Below, in pieces: positions 25,004-33,814 of a DNA stretch of 64,000 nucleotides (its first letter is position 1; the number at the start of each line of letters is the position of its first letter). The notes under the pieces were generated by a model that searched no databases, was not told the origin of the DNA, and saw nothing but the letters and a program-made list of their open reading frames with translations. The stretch is from Candidatus Bathyanammoxibius amoris (GTDB taxonomy: Bacteria > Planctomycetota > Brocadiia > Brocadiales > Bathyanammoxibiaceae), in assembly GCA_024451685.1 (NCBI GenBank), contig JAMXCW010000005.1:1-64000 (forward strand), given 5' to 3'. The position numbers were made by a program, and so were the translations under genes.

Positions 25004-26212
25004 ATGAAAGTCATATACGTCCTCAGCCATTCCTACGTGGGAGATGACTATGACAAAGACATCTCCAAACTAGGCTCGATTATCCACACCTACGCGTACA
25101 AACTCAGGAATTTCACGAACCGCTACCAGGTAGAGTGCTGGTGGACGGAGAAGAGGATATCCTCGCCAATCTCCGAACAGGCGGACGGCATCACCTTCAG
25201 GGCCTTCCCGGCCTTATCATACAAATTTCCATACAGGTACATCTCTTTTTCTATGCTGAGGGCGTTACGGCTGGAGACCAGGAGAGGACCTGTGTTGATT
25301 TTTATCCATGGACTCAGGGGGAAGTGGACCTCGCTTATACCGCTGTTTATAAGAAACGTGCCAATAGTAATCCAGCAGCACGGTGAGAGAACAGGCTACA
25401 GGGGGTCTCGCTTGAGGAAGAGGCCGTGGTTGATTCCACTCTCAATGCTGGAGAATATGGCCTTCAGGAAGACAGACCACTTCTTTCTCTTGTTCCAGCG
25501 CGCCAGAGAAGGTATGAAGAAATATGTACCCCCTGAGAGACTGAGCGTTATTACATGCGGTGTAGATTTTGATGTCTTCAGGCCGATGGATAAAACGGCG
25601 GCACGGGAGGAGCTGGGTCTGGATACGGAGAAGCGTTACGTCCTCTTTGTGGGCAGGATAAACGAGCGAAAGGGGGCCAGGTATCTGATAGAGGCGATGC
25701 CTGCCGTACTGGACGAGTATCCGGCGACAGAACTGCTTCTGGCAGGCCCGGCGCGCAGGGAAAGGACCGTTGCCGATTTAGGGGAGCTGGTAAAGTCGAA
25801 GGGCATAGAGGGCAGTGTCCATTTTCTTGGGCCAGTCCCCAACAAAAGGCTTCCGCTGTTTTACAACGCTTCCGACGTCTTTGTGCTGCCCAGCATGACC
25901 GAGGGGCTGGGGCTGGTTTTGATAGAAGCGGCAGCTTGCAACTGTCCCATTATCGGCACAGAGGTGGGTGGGATAGTCGACCTTATGAAGGCTGTAAAGA
26001 AGGGTATAATGGTGCCTCCCGGGTCATCCGCTGAGCTTGCAGATGCCGTAAAGGAGGTGCTTGAACGGCCGGACCAATACAATAGCGGCTTGAGGGAGGC
26101 CGTGCGCCAATATAGTTGGGACAGCATTTTTGAGAGGACGGTTAATGTCTTTGAGCAGTTGAGAAAGAGCTATTTTCCTGATGAAAGCCCTCGGGAAGGG
26201 ACCCAGGCATGA
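25004..26212 (+). CDS. Family 4 glycosyltransferase
   Basis: 402 residues with the GT-B fold: N-terminal MKVIYVLSHSYVGDD, linker ITCGVDFDVFRP (about 186-197), nucleotide-sugar half with YVLFVGRINERKGARYLIEAMP, FLGPVPNKRLPLFYNASDVFVLPSMTEGLGLVLIEAAAC (the EGLGLVLIEA retaining-GT4 signature) and GTEVGG. Likely transfers a sugar in surface-polysaccharide assembly at the cytoplasmic membrane face. Weak ribosome-binding site. Its last four bases overlap the next gene (ATGA), so the two are translationally coupled. Confidence 0.9.
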   Translation: MKVIYVLSHSYVGDDYDKDISKLGSIIHTYAYKLRNFTNRYQVECWWTEKRISSPISEQADGITFRAFPALSYKFPYRYISFSMLRALRLETRRGPVLIFIHGLRGKWTSLIPLFIRNVPIVIQQHGERTGYRGSRLRKRPWLIPLSMLENMAFRKTDHFFLLFQRAREGMKKYVPPERLSVITCGVDFDVFRPMDKTAAREELGLDTEKRYVLFVGRINERKGARYLIEAMPAVLDEYPATELLLAGPARRERTVADLGELVKSKGIEGSVHFLGPVPNKRLPLFYNASDVFVLPSMTEGLGLVLIEAAACNCPIIGTEVGGIVDLMKAVKKGIMVPPGSSAELADAVKEVLERPDQYNSGLREAVRQYSWDSIFERTVNVFEQLRKSYFPDESPREGTQA

Positions 26213-26955
26213 ACACAGAGAACTCGGACGTAAGAGAACGCCTCCGAAAAGGTTATCAGGATGAAGTGGTCGCCGGAACGTATGAAGGAGAGAGGGATTT
26301 CCGGGAGGGAGACCTGTCACTGCATTACGAGACCGAGGTACTGGCCATCTCAGAGGCCCTCAGGGAGGTGAGAGGGCCTATATTGGAAGTGGCGGTAGGG
26401 ACAGGAAGACTGTGCAGAAGGCTCAAGCGGTTCGGCACCGGCTACGTGGGAATGGACGTATCCATGCAGATGCTTACAGAAGCGAAGAAGAACCTGTGGC
26501 AGAATAGACACTGGCCCCAGCTCGTAAGAGGCGACGCCTTTCAATTACCCTTCGGGGATGGACGTTTTAGTGCCGTCGTATCCTTCCGTTTCGTAAAACA
26601 CCTCGATAAATCCGGCCGGGGGGACATGTATAGAGAGATCAGACGGATGCTCTGTGACGGAGGTCTTCTCATATTTGACTTCTACGGGTGGAGGAGGAGG
26701 GTATCCAAAGAAGAGGATAGTGACAGGCTCACCGTGGCGGCCCTGAGGGCGGAACTGGACAGTAATGGCCTGGAGCTGATAAAAGTCTATGGGACCCGGC
26801 ACGTCATCTGCGACGCAATGTCCGTCCCCTTCAGATGGCTCAAGATACGCCCGGCAGTACAGGCGGCAGGATGGGTTGGGGTAAAGGTCTTGAGCCCGCT
26901 GGATGAACTACTTGACCGGTCGAGGGGCGGGGTCGCAGTATGTAAGAAGACGTAA
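26209..26955 (+). CDS. Class I SAM-dependent methyltransferase
   Basis: 248 residues. ILEVAVGTGRLCRRL (about 58-72) is the SAM-binding loop, followed by YVGMDVSMQMLTEAKKN, RGDAFQLPFGDGRF and VVSFRFVKHLD, typical of Methyltransf_11/25. Overlaps the glycosyltransferase by four bases, so it probably acts on the same glycan or its carrier. No zinc ribbon, unlike the 23325 gene. Substrate not predictable. Confidence 0.85.
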   Translation: MNTENSDVRERLRKGYQDEVVAGTYEGERDFREGDLSLHYETEVLAISEALREVRGPILEVAVGTGRLCRRLKRFGTGYVGMDVSMQMLTEAKKNLWQNRHWPQLVRGDAFQLPFGDGRFSAVVSFRFVKHLDKSGRGDMYREIRRMLCDGGLLIFDFYGWRRRVSKEEDSDRLTVAALRAELDSNGLELIKVYGTRHVICDAMSVPFRWLKIRPAVQAAGWVGVKVLSPLDELLDRSRGGVAVCKKT

Positions 26956-26969
26956 GGAGAGAGACGTTG

Positions 26970-27014
26970 TCCGCCTCAGGTTGGAAATCCGCCGCAAAAT
27001 TCCGGTCGGGCGGA
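26970..27014 (-). repeat. Dispersed hairpin repeat, copy C
   Basis: Reverse-sense copy with ends TCCGCC / GGCGGA and the shared core GGATTTCCAACCT; 45 bp, three more than copies A and B. It fills the gap between the convergent 26209 and DegT genes, where a hairpin could serve as a two-way terminator. Confidence 0.75.
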
Positions 27015-27023
27015 TACATCCCG

Positions 27024-28178
27024 TTACGGTTTCGCCAGAAAATCTCTTATGCAGTCGCAGACGTACCGGATGGCTTTTTCCTCAAGCTCAGGATAGAGGG
27101 GCAGGCTGAGACATTCCTTTGCGCACGCCTCCGCGGCGGGGAAATCACCCTCCTTGTATCCCAGGTGCCGGTATGCTTCCTGAGACGGAATAAGCAGCGG
27201 ATAATAAATCCCCGTCTCGACGCCTCTTTCTTCAAGATACCTTTTCAACCCGTCTCTATTCTTAACCATTACCACGTACTGATGATACACCCCTTTCAGG
27301 TTCTTCTCCTTCGGAGGGGTTTTTAGCGGCGTGTCTTTCAACCCCTCGTCGTATAGTGCCGCTTTGCCGCGCCGGGCCTCAACCCACTCGTCCAACTTTT
27401 TCAGTTTTACCGCCAGCACCGCCCCCTGAAACGCGCTCATTCGATAATTGTACCCGATGAACGGGTGAAGGTACTCTTTACCCTTTTGTCCGTGATTCCT
27501 CAACATCCTTATCTTCTCAGAGAGTTCCCCGCTGTCGGTCACCACCGCGCCCCCTTCACCGCAGGCGCCTAGGTTTTTTGTGGGATAGAAGCTGAAACAA
27601 CCAATGTCCCCTATGGAACCGGCCTTCTTCCACCTGCCGCTACCATTAGCTTCGATGAGACATTCGGCGCCGTGTGCCTGGGCGGCATCCTCTATCACAG
27701 GGATGTCACGTTCCCCGGCAAGTTCCATGAGCCTCGCCATGTCAACAGGGTGGCCGTAGAGGTGGACGGGCATGATGGCCCTGGTTTTTCGTGTAATTGC
27801 TTTCCCTGCCAGGGTGACGTCAAGGTTAAGGCTCCCGGCATCTATGTCTACAAAGACGGGTGTTGCGCCTGTATAGGAGATTGCTTCTGCGGGGGCGATA
27901 AAGCCGTGGGGTGAGGTAATGACCTCGTCGCCTTCCTTAACGCCCAGTGCAACCAAGGCAAGGTGGAGTGCCGAGGTGCCGGAGTTGAGGGCCACGCAGT
28001 ACTTCGCACCCAGGTACGCGGCAAAATTTTTCTCGAAACGCTCAACTTCCTCACCAAGGATGAAGCTTGTACTGTCAACTACTCTGTCAAGCGCTTGTCG
28101 TATTTCATCCCTTATAGACCGGTACTGAGTATGCAGGTCTATGAACGGGATCTTCTTTATAGTCATCTTTATAGCCAT
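27024..28178 (-). CDS. DegT/DnrJ/EryC1/StrS family aminotransferase
   Basis: 384 residues from ATG 28178 (the next ATG, 28166, is also possible; the open frame further upstream is spurious). PLP-dependent sugar aminotransferase: IPFIDLHTQYRSIRDEI, NSGTSALHLAL, PVHLYGHPVDM, VIEDAAQAHGA (Asp stacks on PLP), SFYPTKNLGACGEGG (PLP Lys), RNHGQKGKEYLHPFIGYNYRMS. Makes an amino sugar nucleotide for LPS or a surface glycan, fitting its neighbours. Its start lies inside the 3' end of alr (overlap of about 74 bases), an unusually long overlap suggesting coupled expression. Confidence 0.9.
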   Translation of the reverse strand: MAIKMTIKKIPFIDLHTQYRSIRDEIRQALDRVVDSTSFILGEEVERFEKNFAAYLGAKYCVALNSGTSALHLALVALGVKEGDEVITSPHGFIAPAEAISYTGATPVFVDIDAGSLNLDVTLAGKAITRKTRAIMPVHLYGHPVDMARLMELAGERDIPVIEDAAQAHGAECLIEANGSGRWKKAGSIGDIGCFSFYPTKNLGACGEGGAVVTDSGELSEKIRMLRNHGQKGKEYLHPFIGYNYRMSAFQGAVLAVKLKKLDEWVEARRGKAALYDEGLKDTPLKTPPKEKNLKGVYHQYVVMVKNRDGLKRYLEERGVETGIYYPLLIPSQEAYRHLGYKEGDFPAAEACAKECLSLPLYPELEEKAIRYVCDCIRDFLAKP

Positions 28179-29322
28179 CCCTGGTGGTCTCGTTAATGTA
28201 TACCCTGTGGTTTGACCTCCCTGCCGCGCAGACCACCTCGTAAGGGATAGTACCCATGAGCCCCGCCACCTCCTCCGCCGAGATGGACGGGTTGCCATGT
28301 CCGCCAAACAGGATTACTTCGTCACCCACCTTTGCCCCGGGCACGTCAGTTATATCCACGTGCACGAAGTTCATGCGCACCCGCCCGATGACCGGCGCGC
28401 GCCGCCCGTGAATGATTACTTCGCTCCTGTTGGACAGGGCCCGTATGTAACCGTTGTCATAACCCAGGGGCAACACGCCTACCCTCGTGGGCCTCCGGGC
28501 CTTGAACGTACGTCCATAACTGACCGTCTCACCAGCCGGGACGTCCTTTATAAAGCCGAGGCTGGTCTTAAGCGCCATTGCAGGGCGGACACCTATTGCG
28601 TGTCCCCTGTGTTTAATGTCTGAGCATGACGGGCACAGCCCGTATAGCAGCATACCCGGGCGAACCATGTTAAACAAGGACTCGGGCGTTCGCAATATCG
28701 CGCCGCTGTTCGCCGCATGCTTTAGGGGCACGCGGATACCCAGGGACTCAATCTCTCTTATAATATCCTTAAAGATACGAAGCTGCTCATGCGTATGGCC
28801 AGTATTTATTTCAGAGGAAGAGCTGAAGTGTGTGAATAAACCTTCGATAAACAGGTTTTCGGTATTTGCCACCTCCGTTATAAATTTTACCGCATCGCTG
28901 TGGTGGACACCCAGGCTGCCCATGCCAGTGTCTATCTTCACATGGACCTTTGCCACCTTGCCGATAGTCCCGGCACACTCGGAGACCTTTTGTGTTAGAA
29001 CGTTATCGCAGAGGGTGGGTATAAGAGAATATCTGAGGAGGACGCCAGCTTCTTCCGGGAATATACAGCCCAGGACCAGGATAGGCGTCTTTATGCCCCT
29101 GTCCCGCAGGGCTATCCCCTCTTCAACACTGGCAACAGCCAGCATCTCTGCGTCCAGTGACTCTAAGAGGCGGGCGACGCGCGAGGCGCCGTGGCCGTAG
29201 GCCTCAGACTTTACCACACCGATAATGCCCACACTGCGGCCGATCTTCTTACGGACCATGCGGACGTTATGGGTGATGGATGCGAGATCGACTTCTACCC
29301 AGTTCTTACCGGGTGATTGCAC
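28105..29322 (-). CDS. alr: Alanine racemase
   Basis: Interconverts L- and D-alanine for peptidoglycan. 405 residues: N-terminal TIM barrel with PLP lysine in VVKSEAYGHG (about 36-45), HVKIDTGMGSLGV, FTHFSSSS, KHAANSGA, RPGMLLYG; C-terminal barrel with the second catalytic base Tyr in VSYGRTF. GTG start. The conserved R-x-MD at the dimer interface reads RMN. The last 20 residues (after VYINETTRDG) are an extension beyond usual alr length and lie in the stretch shared with the DegT gene. Confidence 0.92.
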   Translation of the reverse strand: MQSPGKNWVEVDLASITHNVRMVRKKIGRSVGIIGVVKSEAYGHGASRVARLLESLDAEMLAVASVEEGIALRDRGIKTPILVLGCIFPEEAGVLLRYSLIPTLCDNVLTQKVSECAGTIGKVAKVHVKIDTGMGSLGVHHSDAVKFITEVANTENLFIEGLFTHFSSSSEINTGHTHEQLRIFKDIIREIESLGIRVPLKHAANSGAILRTPESLFNMVRPGMLLYGLCPSCSDIKHRGHAIGVRPAMALKTSLGFIKDVPAGETVSYGRTFKARRPTRVGVLPLGYDNGYIRALSNRSEVIIHGRRAPVIGRVRMNFVHVDITDVPGAKVGDEVILFGGHGNPSISAEEVAGLMGTIPYEVVCAAGRSNHRVYINETTRDGYKDDYKEDPVHRPAYSVPVYKG

Positions 29323-29469
29323 GGGCTGTCTCTACCTTTCCTCAATAGAGTACAGCCACCCCATCGAGTGCTTGACAGCGAGGGCATAATTTACTATTAA
29401 ACCCAAAAATATTCAAGCAAAATCTTCCAGGCGGTGTTTTTGTGGCAGGAAAGAACCAGAATGATTTCA

Positions 29470-29679
29470 CTAATCCACCGGGTTGTAGCCTGAGCCGCCC
29501 AGCGGGTGGCAGCGCAGGATGCGCCAGATGCCCGTGGGGATACCTGATATAACCCCTTTCTTCTCTATGGCCTCTATCATATACTCCGAACAGGTGGGGG
29601 AGTAGCGGCAGGAACGCGGCATAAGGGGCGATATGTAACGTTGATACATTTTGACGGCGCTGATTACCAGAAAACTCAT
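29470..29679 (-). CDS. yidD: Membrane protein insertion efficiency factor YidD
   Basis: 69 residues with the full family pattern: [49 protein letters not shown]. Amphipathic cytoplasmic-membrane protein that assists YidC. Its ATG overlaps the rnpA stop, the usual rnpA-yidD arrangement. yidC, which normally follows, is not here; alr is the next gene. Confidence 0.93.
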   Translation of the reverse strand: MSFLVISAVKMYQRYISPLMPRSCRYSPTCSEYMIEAIEKKGVISGIPTGIWRILRCHPLGGSGYNPVD

Positions 29680-30065
29680 TTGGGCCTTCTCGCGTTACAC
29701 CAGCCTGCAAATATCTTAAACTCTGCCTCCGCGCCCTCGTATGTGTTTGGGAAGCCCCTCCTGGGCAAAAGGACGACGTCAAGCCCGGGCCCAAGCAACG
29801 CCTTATTCAACCGAAAACACTCCCGGAGGAGACGTTTGATGCGGTTTCGCGCTACGGCACCGCCGACCTTTTTGGACAGCATTATCCCCAGGCGCGAGAA
29901 CTTGAGGGCGTTCGGGAGTACGTAGGCGTTAAAGTTCTTGCCGCGGAAAACAACCCTGCCTTCGAATACCCTGTCGAAGTCCTTCCTCTTTTTCAGCCTC
30001 TCCGCCTGTTTAAATCGTGTATCTTTTTTTATGTGTGCCGTGTCGCCCATATGGTCTTTGCGCAT
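29676..30065 (-). CDS. rnpA: Ribonuclease P protein component
   Basis: 129 residues. Binds RNase P RNA for tRNA 5' maturation. Signature region [29 protein letters not shown] (about 70-98), preceded by [14 protein letters not shown]. Start uncertain between ATG 30065 and ATG 30050, neither with a strong ribosome-binding site. rpmH, which normally precedes rnpA near the origin, is absent from the 260 bases upstream. Confidence 0.92.
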   Translation of the reverse strand: MRKDHMGDTAHIKKDTRFKQAERLKKRKDFDRVFEGRVVFRGKNFNAYVLPNALKFSRLGIMLSKKVGGAVARNRIKRLLRECFRLNKALLGPGLDVVLLPRRGFPNTYEGAEAEFKIFAGWCNARRPK

Positions 30066-30113
30066 CCCAAAGGTTATTTTTCTATATGCGCGCGGAATCT
30101 CATTAGTATCAGT

Positions 30114-30141
30114 ATAATAAGAACTTCTACCCTTTCCTCAA
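30114..30141 (-). promoter_or_regulatory. Sigma-70-like promoter of rnpA-yidD
   Basis: Minus strand TTGAGG (30141-30136), 16 bases, TATTAT (30119-30114), about 50 bases before the rnpA start. Confidence 0.45.
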
Positions 30142-30287
30142 GACAGCCCTTTTTTTCTTTATTATTTCTTATATCACCTGGTTGGTGGAAATGCCATTGA
30201 AAACCGGGTGTCTGCGGAGGTCTGTATTTAAGGCGCCAGGAGTTCTTAAGGCGTGCCGACGGCCCCTCTTAAGGTGGGCCTTTCCCC

Positions 30288-30316
30288 TTGAATAATATTT
30301 ACTTAGGGAATATAAT
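30288..30316 (+). promoter_or_regulatory. Sigma-70 promoter of the kdsD operon
   Basis: TTGAAT (30288-30293), exactly 17 bases, TATAAT (30311-30316), with transcription expected from about 30323 and a GGAGG ribosome-binding site at 30331. One of the best promoter matches in the window. Confidence 0.65.
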
Positions 30317-30340
30317 TGATATGTTTAAGTGGAGGATTTT

Positions 30341-31312
30341 GTGAAGGAAACCAGCCAGGACATCCAGTTCGGCAAAGAGGTCTTAGAGCTTGAGGCCCGG
30401 GCCGTACAAAATCTTATCGAAAAGATAGACGACGGCTTCCAGCGGGCGGTAGACCTCATCTTCAATTGCAGCGGGCGCGTGGTGGTTACGGGAATTGGCA
30501 AGGCCGGCATAGTAGGCCAAAAGGTCTCTGCCACGCTTGCCTCCACAGGGACCCCCTCATACTGGCTGCATCCGGTGGATGCGCGCCACGGCGACCTGGG
30601 CAGGGTGGTTAAGGAAGACGTGGTGCTTGCGTTCTCATACAGCGGTCAGACGGAGGTCGTGCTGTTACTTCCCCACGTGAGGAAGATAGGCGCGAAGGTT
30701 GTGTCCATAACGGGTGACAGCGAGTCCTCTCTTGCGCTCCACAGCGACGTGGTACTGGAGACAGGGAGGATAGAGGAGCCGTGCCACCTGGGCCTGGCAC
30801 CCAGCGCGAGCTCAACGGCCATGCTGGCCCTTGGCGATGCGCTGGCACTCACTGTATTCAAGAAGAGAAACCTTAAGAAAGAGGATTTTGCGGCCTATCA
30901 CCCCGGCGGGGAACTGGGCAAGAAACTCATTACCGTTGATATGGTTATGCGTACGGGGGACGGTAATCCCGTTACGTCTGAATCTACCACTGTTAGTGAA
31001 GCGCTTAAGGCCATGACGTATACCAAAGGCAGCCCCGGGGCGGTAAGCATGGTGGATGCAGGCGGCCGGCTCTGTGGCTTCTTTACCGACGGGGACCTCA
31101 GAAGGCATCTGGAAAACGGACATGACTTCCTTAATAAGCCAATAAAGGAGATAATGACCACAGAACCGACGACCGTCAAGATGGGTTCCCTTGCTGCAGA
31201 CGTTTACAGGGTCTTGAGGGATCACAAGATAGACCAGCTTCCGGTCGTGGACGATAAGGGTGTGCCGGTGGGTTTAGTAGACGTACAAGACCTCCTGGAT
31301 GTGGGATACTGA
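30341..31312 (+). CDS. kdsD: Arabinose-5-phosphate isomerase
   Basis: Makes D-arabinose 5-phosphate from ribulose 5-phosphate, first step to KDO of LPS. 323 residues: SIS domain (about 35-175; GIGKAGIVGQKVSATLASTGTPSYWLHPVDARHGDLG, SYSGQTEV, SASSTAMLALGDALA) and two CBS domains (205-323; FTDGDLRRHLE, DHKIDQLPVVDDKG). GTG at 30341 chosen because GGAGG lies five bases upstream; the GTG at 30329 would overlap that site. First gene of the kdsD-kdsC-lptC/A operon. Confidence 0.93.
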   Translation: MKETSQDIQFGKEVLELEARAVQNLIEKIDDGFQRAVDLIFNCSGRVVVTGIGKAGIVGQKVSATLASTGTPSYWLHPVDARHGDLGRVVKEDVVLAFSYSGQTEVVLLLPHVRKIGAKVVSITGDSESSLALHSDVVLETGRIEEPCHLGLAPSASSTAMLALGDALALTVFKKRNLKKEDFAAYHPGGELGKKLITVDMVMRTGDGNPVTSESTTVSEALKAMTYTKGSPGAVSMVDAGGRLCGFFTDGDLRRHLENGHDFLNKPIKEIMTTEPTTVKMGSLAADVYRVLRDHKIDQLPVVDDKGVPVGLVDVQDLLDVGY

Positions 31313-31315
31313 AAA

Positions 31316-31822
31316 GTGGGACTAAAGGACATAAAGCTCTTGGTTGTTGACGTCGACGGCGTGCTGACTGACGGCAGGATATTTTGCAGCGACAGCGGGG
31401 AGGAACAAAAGGTCTTTCACGTGAGAGACGGTTCGGGGATAACATACTGGCACCGGAGCGGCCTTAAATCAGTTATTATCAGCGGGAGGGCCTCAAAGGC
31501 CGTCGAGCACAGGGCCAGGGAGCTTGGGATAGCGGACGTCTACCAGGGCGCCACGGATAAGCTTGAGGTTTATGAAAGGATGATAGAGAAGCATAAGATG
31601 AAGGACGAAGAGGTTTGTTATATCGGAGACGACCTGATAGACCTGCCCGTGCTGAGACGTGTGGGGTTTTCAGTTGCTGTGGCGGGTTCACCCGAGGAGT
31701 TATTGAGTGCCGTGGATTACGTGACGGTGGCTCCGGGCGGAGGGGGTGCGGTAAGAGAGGTGGTGGAAAAGGTGTTAAAATTGCAGGGTAAGTGGGGAGC
31801 CGTTTTGAAAAGGTACGTGTAA
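31316..31822 (+). CDS. kdsC: 3-deoxy-D-manno-octulosonate-8-phosphate phosphatase
   Basis: 168 residues. HAD-family enzyme that removes phosphate from KDO-8-P. LLVVDVDGVLTDGRI holds the two catalytic Asp (DVDGV), ISGRAS is motif II, Lys in the TDKLEVY region, and GDDLIDLPVL is the metal motif. No cap domain, as usual for KdsC. GTG start three bases after kdsD. A duplicated GTACGTGTAA straddles its end (31813-31832). Confidence 0.92.
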   Translation: MGLKDIKLLVVDVDGVLTDGRIFCSDSGEEQKVFHVRDGSGITYWHRSGLKSVIISGRASKAVEHRARELGIADVYQGATDKLEVYERMIEKHKMKDEEVCYIGDDLIDLPVLRRVGFSVAVAGSPEELLSAVDYVTVAPGGGGAVREVVEKVLKLQGKWGAVLKRYV

Positions 31823-31847
31823 GTACGTGTAAGATATAAAAGAAGCT

Positions 31848-33755
31848 ATGAGTAAGAAGAGAATAATATTGTTTGCCGTGCTGGGGTGCCTCCTGCTTAG
31901 TGCCGTATTGTCGCTATTCGGGGTCATTCCCAACAAGTATGCCGTAACTCATAAGGTGGAGTCGAAAGACCCCTACAGGGGAAAGTCGTATACCGAGCTC
32001 CAAGAGACCGCCGGGGAAGGAACGCAGGTAAGCCAGTACATCAGGGATTTCAATCTCCCGAGATACGATGAAACGGGGGAAGAGGTTTTTACTATTGTAG
32101 GTAAGGAGGCATTTCTCGTAAACGACTCGGTTTACAAGATAAACAGGCCGGAGATTCATTTGAAGGGTTCTGCCATGGACTTTGGCTCTTCCGATGAGGA
32201 CGAGGAAGAGGAAACAGAGGCTTCTGCGGAAGACACGGGCGATTCTGAAGCTCAGGACATGGTAATAACCGCCAAAAAGGGAGAGATGGACCGGCTGTCA
32301 AACAAGGGCGTCCTGACAGGTAATGTGGTGGTGAGACTGGGGAATAATACCACACTGAAGACGGAGTATCTCATATATTACCCGGACGAGAAGAAAGCTA
32401 TAACCGATCACCCCGTTGCTATTCAGAGTGAGAAGATGAACGTTACGGGCGTGGGTATGGAGGCCGAAATGGGCAGCGGGAGGATGTGGATTGAAAAGTC
32501 CGTTGTGGCTGAGATAAAGGGCTCGCAAAGCGGTGCGTTTATGGTCTCCTTTGGCAAGGGTGAGAAGGAGAAGAAAGAGGCACCCAAAAGGATTTATATA
32601 CGCTGCAACGGGAAAATGGTCTTTGAGAAGGAACCAAACATGGTTACCTTTCATGACAACGTAAGGGTCAGAAAGGGTGATTCTACGATGACGTCAGATA
32701 AGTTGATAATTATCTTTGGCAAGGACGCCGATAAACCAAAGATGATTGTCGGTGAGGGCAACGTCACGGCCTCGGACGGCGTGAAGGTGGCCAAAGGCGA
32801 TTTCCTTGTCTGGGACGCGGTTACTGACGCCACCACCCTGAAAGGAACGCCCACCGCATCCTTTTTCGAGAAGAAGATGTCTATAATCTCCCCGAAGCTG
32901 TTGTTTTATCAGGCGGAAGACAAGGTGATTGCCCCGAAGGGCGGCCAGCTGATCACAAAAGGTTTCGATGACAAAGACGACAAGGACGGGATGTTGGGTT
33001 CTGGAAGTGTTACCATCACGTGGAAGGGCAGGATGAACTTTGAGAAGGCCAAGAGACGGGCGGTTTTTGAAGATGATGTCCATTTGACCCGAAGAGATTT
33101 CAAGCTGAACAGCGAAAAGCTCATAATCGGTTTTGATGAGGAAGAAGGCCGTAAAGTAAACTCGATGAGGGCGACAGGTGGAGTGTATATTGTGGAGAAA
33201 AATGAGGATAATCTCAGAGAGGTTTATGGAGAAGAGGCGGTCTGGGAGAAAGACACCGGCGTGATTGAGGTCCTGGGGGAGGGCACACTGTATATTCAGG
33301 GTAAGGGGGGAGCCGGAAACAAGGGTATGACAAACATAAGTTGGGGCAGAAAGATGGTCAGGGACGAGGCCAACAAAAAAATCAGTTTCTTCGAGAACGT
33401 TTTGGCCCTTAAGGGAAATGAACAGGTGGAGTGCAATCAGCTTAATGCCTTTCTCGGAGAGGACGGGAGCAAGGTAAGGCGTGTGGTGGCCCTGGGAGAC
33501 GTGGTGTATAACGACACAAAGGAAGACGGTATTGAAGGCCTTGGTGACGTTTTGGAATGGGACTGGAAGCAAAGCAAGATGATCCTTAGCGGCACTCCGA
33601 CGGCAGAGATAAGGAGGCACGGGGTAAAGACTTTTGCGAAAAGGGTATACTATGACCCAAAGTCCCAGCGTTTGAGTTGGAGGGAAAAACCGCATTGGCA
33701 GATACCTCTTGGGGGGCGGGACGCCGGTGTCAACGTGCCCATAACACTGTATTAA
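31848..33755 (+). CDS. LptC/LptA-like multi-repeat LPS transport protein
   Basis: 635 residues. One N-terminal membrane segment (about 5-27) and a periplasmic body. Residues 55-110 resemble LptC, followed by successive OstA/LptA-type beta-jellyroll units recognisable by repeated phrases: ITAKKGEMDRLSNKGVLTGNV, MTSDKLIIIFGKD, VAKGDFLVWD, LNSEKLIIGFDEEEGRKV, QVECNQLNAFL. LptA and LptC normally are about 190 residues each, so this is a chain of several jellyrolls on one anchor. An acidic run (about 108-126, DEDEEEETEAS) breaks the first unit. With kdsD and kdsC upstream, a role carrying LPS across the periplasm is likely. No separate lptA is seen. Confidence 0.75.
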   Translation: MSKKRIILFAVLGCLLLSAVLSLFGVIPNKYAVTHKVESKDPYRGKSYTELQETAGEGTQVSQYIRDFNLPRYDETGEEVFTIVGKEAFLVNDSVYKINRPEIHLKGSAMDFGSSDEDEEEETEASAEDTGDSEAQDMVITAKKGEMDRLSNKGVLTGNVVVRLGNNTTLKTEYLIYYPDEKKAITDHPVAIQSEKMNVTGVGMEAEMGSGRMWIEKSVVAEIKGSQSGAFMVSFGKGEKEKKEAPKRIYIRCNGKMVFEKEPNMVTFHDNVRVRKGDSTMTSDKLIIIFGKDADKPKMIVGEGNVTASDGVKVAKGDFLVWDAVTDATTLKGTPTASFFEKKMSIISPKLLFYQAEDKVIAPKGGQLITKGFDDKDDKDGMLGSGSVTITWKGRMNFEKAKRRAVFEDDVHLTRRDFKLNSEKLIIGFDEEEGRKVNSMRATGGVYIVEKNEDNLREVYGEEAVWEKDTGVIEVLGEGTLYIQGKGGAGNKGMTNISWGRKMVRDEANKKISFFENVLALKGNEQVECNQLNAFLGEDGSKVRRVVALGDVVYNDTKEDGIEGLGDVLEWDWKQSKMILSGTPTAEIRRHGVKTFAKRVYYDPKSQRLSWREKPHWQIPLGGRDAGVNVPITLY

Positions 33756-33814
33756 TGACAGTCCGTTGCCGGTCTAAACTTTTGTAATCAGTTAATTGTG
33801 TAAGGGATTAGACA

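Noticed and set aside
29342-29794. 150-codon ORF covering yidD in another frame
   Set aside because: YidD is intact and unmistakable in its own frame.
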